This document shows, piece by piece, positions 36,544 through 41,459 of a DNA stretch of 41,459 bases (position 1 is its first letter; each line of letters begins with the position of its first letter). The position numbers and the translations under genes were made by a program. The notes beneath the pieces are model-generated. The model had not been told where the DNA came from, did no database searches, and saw only the letters and a program-made list of their open reading frames with translations. The DNA comes from Edaphobacter aggregans DSM 19364 (GTDB lineage Bacteria > Acidobacteriota > Terriglobia > Terriglobales > Acidobacteriaceae): assembly GCF_000745965.1 (NCBI RefSeq), contig NZ_JQKI01000054.1, forward strand, positions 1 through 41,459. The letters run 5' to 3'.

Positions 36544-36993
36544 ATGGTTGAAATGGTGGTTGGAATGGAAGCTCTGGAAGGGGGGGTACTCACTGTCCTG
36601 GAACGTCTAAAAAATGGAAAGATCGAAGATGCGATCGCCTGTTTTGCAGAAGAGTTCAGCTTCAAAGACCACGGGGTTGATCTGAAATTCAAGAACAAAG
36701 AGCGCTTGGCTGAGTTCTTCCGAAAGGCACGGGAACTGTACCCAGACTCTTTGCTGCAGACTGACGTAATCTTCGCGAGCGGCGATCGCGTGATCAGTGA
36801 ATGGACCCAGCAATATACAGCGACGGAGGCCCTTCTTCCTGCAGGCCCACTAAAAGTGCCGATCTGTTTGCACGGGGTATCTGTCGTGCAGATCGAGAAC
36901 GGGGAAATTACCCGATGGTCGGACTACTATGACGGACGGACCTCGCGCTGCACTGGCTTAGCTTCATATTTCACCGACTGGGTAGAACTCTGA
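36544..36993 (+). CDS. NTF2-like/SnoaL-type protein
   Basis: 149-aa cone-shaped alpha+beta barrel protein of the NTF2-like superfamily. Start chosen at ATG 36544 with AAGGAG 8 nt upstream. Helical N-terminus (LTVLERLKNGKIEDAIACFA), then EFSFKDHGVDLKFKNKERLA and a C-terminal strand with EITRWSDYYDGRTS. The W-x-D-Y-Y-D pattern is seen in SnoaL and limonene-1,2-epoxide hydrolase-like members, so an isomerase or epoxide hydrolase role in the same pathway as the ALDH and GMC enzymes is possible but not shown. Confidence 0.8.
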   Translation: MVEMVVGMEALEGGVLTVLERLKNGKIEDAIACFAEEFSFKDHGVDLKFKNKERLAEFFRKARELYPDSLLQTDVIFASGDRVISEWTQQYTATEALLPAGPLKVPICLHGVSVVQIENGEITRWSDYYDGRTSRCTGLASYFTDWVEL

Positions 36994-37150
36994 ACGGTGC
37001 TGTGCCTGCTGCAGGAGCCGCATGAAGAGAACCAAGTGCGAGAAAAATTGGGGACTCACCAAAGCCTCCACGTAGGAAGTTAGATCAAACCAGCGAGATT
37101 GCGCACCGAAGATCGTTCCTCGCGCTGTCCAGGTCGGTTGTGTGACAATC

Positions 37151-37818
37151 GTGCGCCATGAGCGTGAAAGGCCGTGAGGCCAAGTAGCGCGTAACTGCTT
37201 ATCCGATGAGGGTAGGCCCCTCGGAACCGGCTTACAGGAGCAGGTTCCAAACCACCTTCGGCGGCTGTGGCCCAAAGCCATGGTCGTGAGCGCGGAAGGA
37301 AAAGGCCTGGCTTTGACCGGGTCAGGTATCAGGCAAGAAGAGGACCCCAAGGGAACCACCGTTGAAGTGTCGAAAGCAATGTGACGATATCAAAACCGCG
37401 GCGTGATTGTTACTGCGGGACAAAGCTCCGACGAAACCTGTTTACGGGCGGAGTGGCATCCGGCATGAGAGGTGGCCTGAGCTTGCCAATGAGGCGGGTA
37501 GGCGGAACATGGGAAGTCTTCAAGTGATGCTAAGAGAAAACCTATAAGTGTGATCCACGAAAGGGAAATATCGATGCACTTGAAGATGGCGGATCATCCT
37601 GTAGTAGCGTTGAAGCGTCTGTAACGGACGGGAAGCGAAGAGGATGACATAGCTCGACGGAGGGCTTGGCCAACTGGGCAACCAGGAGGAGCCTCTACCT
37701 CCAGAGTCGGTTTGATCTCACAAGAGACAAGCCTCAGCTATGAAGAGCCGTGTGAATCGAGAGGTTCACGCACGGTTCTGTGAGGGCCTCGGGGTGAAAT
37801 TCCCCGGGGCTACTCGAC
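37151..37818 (+). ncRNA. Group II intron ribozyme lacking a reverse transcriptase
   Basis: A 668-nt structured RNA. The 5' end is placed at GTGCG (37151; a GTGTG at 37140 is an alternative). The 3' part contains a clear domain V, 37745-37779, with GAGCCGTG..GCACGGTTCT arms, a GAGA loop and a 2-nt bulge, followed by domain VI (GCCTCGGGG..CCCCGGGGC, about 37785-37810) with a candidate branch-point A 7 nt before the 3' end in CTACTCGAC. No open frame for a maturase/RT exists on the plus strand, and domain IV is under about 100 nt. It lies between the NTF2-like gene and the AraC gene. Splicing would need a helper protein in trans. Confidence 0.8.
37745..37779 (+). ncRNA. Group II intron domain V
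   Basis: 35-nt hairpin with the conserved catalytic AGC start, a GNRA-type GAGA loop and a CGGTTC 3' strand, the most conserved part of group II introns. Confidence 0.85.
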
Positions 37819-37868
37819 CAAGTGAATCCGTACCAAGGGGGTGACCATCCAATAGCTGTGGGCAGAAG

Positions 37869-38765
37869 ATGAATTCTGAAAAAGAAAGCGCATTCCGCAT
37901 CCTCTCTCATCGAGGGGGTGCCGTGCAGCCGATGTTCGATGCGGCCCCCATCGGGCCCTTATCTCCCTCATCATCCCTGCTTGTGGAGCGCCGCGACCTC
38001 GAACCGACAAGCTGGCAATCGCATTTTCTTAAAGAGCAGCTGCTCCATTTTTTTATGAAGCCCGCGGTGATTGGCTATTCGTTGAAAGACGCAGCTATTA
38101 CCAAGATTCCCGTAGCCCATGGCCAAGCCGTGTTTTGTCCTCGAAGAGAATGGCACAACATCCGCTGGGCCGAGAGGATCAGTGTGCTTTCGATCAGAAT
38201 ACCGGACTCCGCATTAATGGAAGCGGCACGTGAACGTCTCGCGGAGAGATCACTCGAAATCGTGCCGAGGCACGTAGTCACAGACGACCGGCTAACCCAT
38301 CTGTTGTTTGCCCTGGATGCGGAACGAGCCAGAGGCTATTCGACAGGAAAACTGTTTGTTGATTGCATTGAAAGTGCCCTGGCCAACATACTCTTAACTT
38401 CTTTCAACACTTTCGCTCCGAGATCGATTCCTAGCAGAGGGGGCATGGCTCCTCGTGTCCTTCGGCGCGTTGTTGAGTTCATGCACGCAAACATGGACCA
38501 ACAAATCGGCTTGAAAGACCTCGCTGACTGTGCGGGCCTGAGTTTGTCCCATTTCTCATTTCAGTTTCGCGCAAGCACAAACCAAAGCCCCCACCAATAC
38601 ATGCTTCGGCTCCGCATCGAGCGAAGTAGGGAACTGCTTGCGAATTCCCGCCTCTCCGTTCTCGACGTCGGATTGGAAGTGGGGTTCCGTAATCAACAGC
38701 ATTTCGCAACAGTCTTCAGAAACTCTGTTGGCGTCCCGCCTTCCGTGTATCGCACTCAGCTGTAG
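37869..38765 (+). CDS. AraC-family transcriptional regulator
   Basis: 298-aa regulator. The N-terminal part (about 1-190) is a cupin-like sensing domain (ITKIPVAHGQAVFCPRREWH). The C-terminal double HTH (about 197-296) contains VVEFMHANMDQQIGLKDLAD, CAGLSLSHFSFQFRASTNQS, PHQYMLRLRIERSRELL and the second HTH signature VGFRNQQHFATVFRNSVGVP. Probably controls the catabolic genes of this island; its start lies 50 nt after the group II intron, which therefore sits in its leader or upstream region. Confidence 0.93.
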   Translation: MNSEKESAFRILSHRGGAVQPMFDAAPIGPLSPSSSLLVERRDLEPTSWQSHFLKEQLLHFFMKPAVIGYSLKDAAITKIPVAHGQAVFCPRREWHNIRWAERISVLSIRIPDSALMEAARERLAERSLEIVPRHVVTDDRLTHLLFALDAERARGYSTGKLFVDCIESALANILLTSFNTFAPRSIPSRGGMAPRVLRRVVEFMHANMDQQIGLKDLADCAGLSLSHFSFQFRASTNQSPHQYMLRLRIERSRELLANSRLSVLDVGLEVGFRNQQHFATVFRNSVGVPPSVYRTQL

Positions 38766-38970
38766 TCCCGATCACATCAGACCTTTCTTCGCCCTGGCCT
38801 CCCTTATCGCGGCAGAACCTGGTGAGACGATTCTCGTCCGACAAGGAACGCCACTCGTTGACCACGAAGAGCAGGTCGAGTGTCATCAACGGCATCTGAA
38901 CAGCGGCAGCGATTGTGGTGAGAACGCGAAGACCGGTCGTGTTGGCGATTGTGGCCCTTCCGACGGTGCT
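38766..38970. other. Spacer with possible gene debris
   Basis: No intact gene. The minus strand in one frame gives a short hydrophobic segment (LRVLTTIAAAVQMPLMTLDL), possibly debris of a membrane protein, too short to assign. Confidence 0.25.
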
Positions 38971-39140
38971 TAGGGAGTTCCTCTGGAGCAGATCGCACCA
39001 CCGTCGCAGAAATTTCCAGATGAATTGAAACGTAACAGATAAAAGCGAACACGGGATACCGCCAGATAGATTCTGATGTTTTTAGGACGATTGGGCCAGC
39101 CCAAATCGCGACTAAATGTACGGATTCGTTGGATGCTGAC
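38971..39140 (+). repeat. Direct repeat copy 2 (about 170 bp)
   Basis: Partner of 32596-32769 in the same orientation. Together the copies bracket 6.2 kb holding the ALDH, GMC, NTF2-like, intron and AraC features. The following 39141-39481 has no supported gene. Confidence 0.85.
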
Positions 39141-39481
39141 GAAGTCCAAGTTGGATTAGGAAGGAAGACTATGTTGCAGGTTGCATCGATAATGCCGGCT
39201 AACAAATCGAAGAAGGAAGTCCGAGCGCTGGCGCCATGGGGGCAATCAGATTGCTGCACGCGAGCTACTCCCCTCATACCTCACCTTCTAGAAAATACTG
39301 AATTGATATTGAGGGCGGCCTGTGAGGACACCCGCGTCTGATCGCAAGATGCTTTCCTGCTACGGTTCCTGTTCCGGCCTGCTGCCTTCGTCGAAGTGGA
39401 ATGAAACTGGGGACGAAATGTTGATGTATCAGTTAGGGTCAACCCCCCGATGTCACAACGGTCTTACGGGAGTTGTAGAGA

Positions 39482-40804
39482 ATGAAGATTGGTTTTCTCA
39501 GCATGCCGCTAACCGGGCACTTACATCCAATGACGGCGTTAGGCCGCAAGATGCAGGCGCGCGGGCACGAGGTAACATTTTTCGGTCTTCCGGATGCTGC
39601 GCGCATCGTCCATAGCGCCGGTCTGGACTTTGTCCCGTTCGGAGAGGAAGAGTACCCCGTCGGGACTACGCCTGCAATGTATGCGCGTCTGGCAATGCTC
39701 AAGGGAGAGGATGTCGTGCGCTACTCCTTCCAGGAGATGCATCCGCAGCGGACCAGCATAACGTTGGAGCAACTGCCGGAAAAGCTTGCTCACAGCGGCG
39801 TAGAGGCTCTCGTCCTTGATACGATTCATTTCTTCGCCGAGCTTGTTCCGATGAGCATGGGTATTCCCTATGCGCATATCTGGAATGTGCTGCATATCGA
39901 CAGCTCCGGAGCGACGCCGCCCTGCTTGTTTGGCTGGGACTACGAAGACACGCCCGTGGCGAGGGCCAGGAACATGGAAGCCGTCAAGAAGATGAGTTCT
40001 GTGTTTCAACCGATTCAGCAGGTGGCACGGTCCTGGGCAGAAAACCATGGGTTGCAAATTGATTGGGACACTCCAAATGCAACCATTTCCAAACTGGCGG
40101 TTATTACCCAGACACCGAAAGAGTTCGACTTCCCAGACGTTCCCCAGGCTCCGGCATTTCACTACGCTGGTCCCTTTCATGACGATTATGGGCGAGAGAC
40201 AGTGGCCTTTCCCTGGGAAAGGCTTACCGGCGAACCGCTGATCTATGCCTCTATGGGCACGCTGGTGAATGGCTTAACAGATGTTTTCCGCATCATTCTG
40301 AAGGCGGCGGCCGCTATTCCGGGACGACAGCTGGTCCTCTCTATAGGCAGCAATATTCAGATGGATGACATTGGCCCGATCCCGGCAAGCGCCATCGTGG
40401 TTTCCAAGGCTCCCCAGATAGAACTGCTCAAACGAGCCGAGCTGTGCATTACCCATGCCGGCATCAACACAACGGTCGAATCGCTCGCGCTCGGTGTTCC
40501 GATGGTGGCGATTCCGGTCGGCTTCGATCAGCCGGGCATTGGTGCCAGAATTGTCTACCATGGTGTGGGTGAATCGGTACCGGTCGCCTCGATGAACAAG
40601 GAAAATCTGTCTGGAGCCATCCAAAAAGTTTTAGGAGACCCGACCTACAGGGACACAGCGCGCCGGTTCCAGAGAACGATTGCTCAGACCCATGGACTGG
40701 ATCGGGCAGCCGATGTGCTCGAACGAGCATTTCAATTAGTCGACGAGTCGGGGATGGCGGTCTGGGAGACAAGCAACTCGTGGGCCGGAAGGAGCAACAA
40801 TTGA
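39482..40804 (+). CDS. GT1-family glycosyltransferase (UGT/MGT-like)
   Basis: 440-aa GT-B glycosyltransferase that moves a sugar from an activated nucleotide to a small acceptor. N-terminal acceptor domain with KIGFLSMPLTGHLHPMTALG (conserved His16-type base in GHLHP), C-terminal donor domain with PLIYASMGTLVNG and the donor-binding signature ITHAGINTTVESLALGVP followed by MVAIPVGFDQPGIGARI. This layout is shared by macrolide, flavonoid and zeaxanthin (CrtX-like) transferases; the acceptor cannot be named. Its last bases overlap the start of the SDR gene, so the two are translationally linked. Confidence 0.92.
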   Translation: MKIGFLSMPLTGHLHPMTALGRKMQARGHEVTFFGLPDAARIVHSAGLDFVPFGEEEYPVGTTPAMYARLAMLKGEDVVRYSFQEMHPQRTSITLEQLPEKLAHSGVEALVLDTIHFFAELVPMSMGIPYAHIWNVLHIDSSGATPPCLFGWDYEDTPVARARNMEAVKKMSSVFQPIQQVARSWAENHGLQIDWDTPNATISKLAVITQTPKEFDFPDVPQAPAFHYAGPFHDDYGRETVAFPWERLTGEPLIYASMGTLVNGLTDVFRIILKAAAAIPGRQLVLSIGSNIQMDDIGPIPASAIVVSKAPQIELLKRAELCITHAGINTTVESLALGVPMVAIPVGFDQPGIGARIVYHGVGESVPVASMNKENLSGAIQKVLGDPTYRDTARRFQRTIAQTHGLDRAADVLERAFQLVDESGMAVWETSNSWAGRSNN

Positions 40805-41247
40805 ACAGACTTCAAGGGAAAGTTGCCGTCATCACAGGCGGCAGCAGCGGAATGGGATTCGCCACTGCAGAACAGTTCGTTAGCGAGGGAGCGCATGTAT
40901 ACATCACTGGCAGGCGAGAGAAAGAACTCGATGCTGCTGTTGCGAAAATTGGAAAGAACGTCGCGGCTGTCCAGGGGGATGTTTCCAACATGGAAGCCCT
41001 TGACCGGCTCTACGCGAAGATTGCAGAGGAAAAGGGGCGCGTTGACGTTGTCTTTGCCAATGCAGGCATAGGAAATCAGATGGCTCCTCCCGGCTCCATA
41101 ACGGAAGACCAGATTGATCGAACATTTAATGTCAATGTGCGCGGTCTCATATTTTCTGTTCAGAAGGCTCTTCCGTTTATGCATGAGGGTGCTTCAATCA
41201 TCCTTAATGCGTCCAGTGTCAAGGGCGGAGTAGAACTAGGCCACTGA
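40801..41247 (+). pseudogene. Short-chain dehydrogenase, 3'-truncated by IS21-type insertion
   Basis: SDR-family oxidoreductase starting at TTG 40801 (AAGGAG 7 nt upstream, overlapping the glycosyltransferase stop). The cofactor motif TGGSSGMGFA, DVSN, the NAG motif VFANAGIG and the catalytic Ser region IILNASS are present. The frame then enters the end of an insertion element and stops at 41247, before the YxxxK active site. About 100 residues are missing from a normal 245-aa enzyme, so the product is inactive. Confidence 0.88.
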
Positions 41248-41299
41248 GGCGGAGCAAAAGTAGGCCAGTAGGAGGTAGTTGGGTTGTAGTGAGATTGAC

Positions 41300-41346
41300 G
41301 GGGGAGAAGGGCCGCTGGAGCGTAGCGGAAGCGGCCCTTCTCCCCC
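41300..41346. terminator. Strong hairpin after istB
   Basis: Perfect 17-bp stem GGGGGAGAAGGGCCGCT (41300-41316) with 41330-41346 and a 13-nt loop, located between istB and the element end. Could terminate istAB transcription or block read-through from outside. Confidence 0.7.
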
Positions 41347-41370
41347 GAGGCGCGTTCGGAGGGGTAGAGT

Positions 41371-41459
41371 TCAGCGTTCGGAGGATGGTGTCCGTTTGCG
41401 GCGGCTCTGCTTGAGTCGGTAGCTGTCGCCGTTCATCTCCAGGATGTGCACATGATGGG
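41371..41459 (-). CDS. istB: IS21 ATP-binding helper IstB, C-terminal end only
   Basis: Last 29 codons of a minus-strand gene that enters from the right edge. The translation HILEMNGDSYRLKQSRRKR before the stop (41371-41373) matches the characteristic IstB C-terminus. IstB is the AAA+ ATPase that helps the IstA transposase. Confidence 0.75.
   Translation of the reverse strand, partial: HHVHILEMNGDSYRLKQSRRKRTPSSER

Larger units (their letters stand above)
41218..41459 (-). mobile_element. IS21-family element, one end
   Basis: Starts about 41218 within the SDR gene and runs off the right edge. Its end holds two tandem 24-bp direct repeats, GGCGGAG.A.AA.TAGGCCA (41224-41247 and 41248-41271), as expected for the multiple transposase-binding sites of IS21 ends. 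The istB reading frame follows inward. The exact first base is uncertain by several nucleotides. Confidence 0.75.

Noticed and set aside
36964..37359. 131-aa minus-strand frame over the intron
   Set aside because: Antisense to structured group II intron RNA; no protein pattern.

Overview
The window looks like chromosomal DNA from a soil Acidobacterium (Terriglobia-like, for example the Granulicella/Terriglobus/Edaphobacter group). This is inferred from family content only: very long TonB-dependent receptors with an N-terminal carboxypeptidase-regulatory domain next to glycoside hydrolases, propeller-type histidine kinase tails, and GAF-AAA-Fis sigma-54 activators. No rRNA or other marker gene is present to confirm it.

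Layout. (1) 1-2850: the end of a two-component system (histidine kinase plus OmpR-type regulator, overlapping by ATGA) and a SpoIIE/RsbU-type phosphatase. (2) About 2886-6310: a decayed Na+/H+ antiporter remnant, an IS91-like unit (tyrosine recombinase plus HUH transposase, the latter frameshifted) with 28-bp imperfect inverted ends, and next to it an array of nested palindromes sharing the end sequence of that unit. (3) 16354-6377, minus strand: a five-gene glycan operon (TonB-dependent receptor, GH39 beta-xylosidase, LacI regulator, GH3 beta-glucosidase, MFS sugar transporter). A promoter and a LacI-type dyad operator lie directly upstream of the first gene, which suggests local feedback control by the LacI protein. 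(4) 16660-24139: an IS110 remnant, then a plus-strand unit of a second receptor (broken by a small out-of-frame deletion) and a secreted GH31 glycosidase.

(5) 24164-31607: a decaying regulatory region. It holds a set of broken minus-strand genes, a receptor N-terminal stub, an in-frame chimera of a sugar-binding lipoprotein and a histidine kinase followed by a NarL-type regulator, a DoxX-like membrane protein, and two tandem paralogous sigma-54 activators that are both frameshifted. (6) 32081-41459: a likely genomic island. A 51-nt 3' fragment of tRNA-Phe (minus strand) beside a terminator hairpin looks like an attachment-site scar, with the island running to the right. It carries an aldehyde dehydrogenase, a GMC oxidoreductase, a duplicated aldehyde dehydrogenase scrap, an NTF2-like protein, a group II intron with no reverse transcriptase, an AraC regulator, a GT1 glycosyltransferase and an SDR gene cut off by an IS21-family element whose istB end lies at the right edge. 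Two about 170-bp direct repeats bracket the 6.2-kb catabolic segment.

The intact functional core is the xylo-/gluco-oligosaccharide operon: uptake across the outer membrane, periplasmic or surface hydrolysis by GH39 and GH3, inner-membrane import by the MFS carrier, and control by LacI. The number of frameshifts (at least five genes) is high enough that part of them could be sequencing errors; this should be checked on reads before treating every case as a pseudogene.
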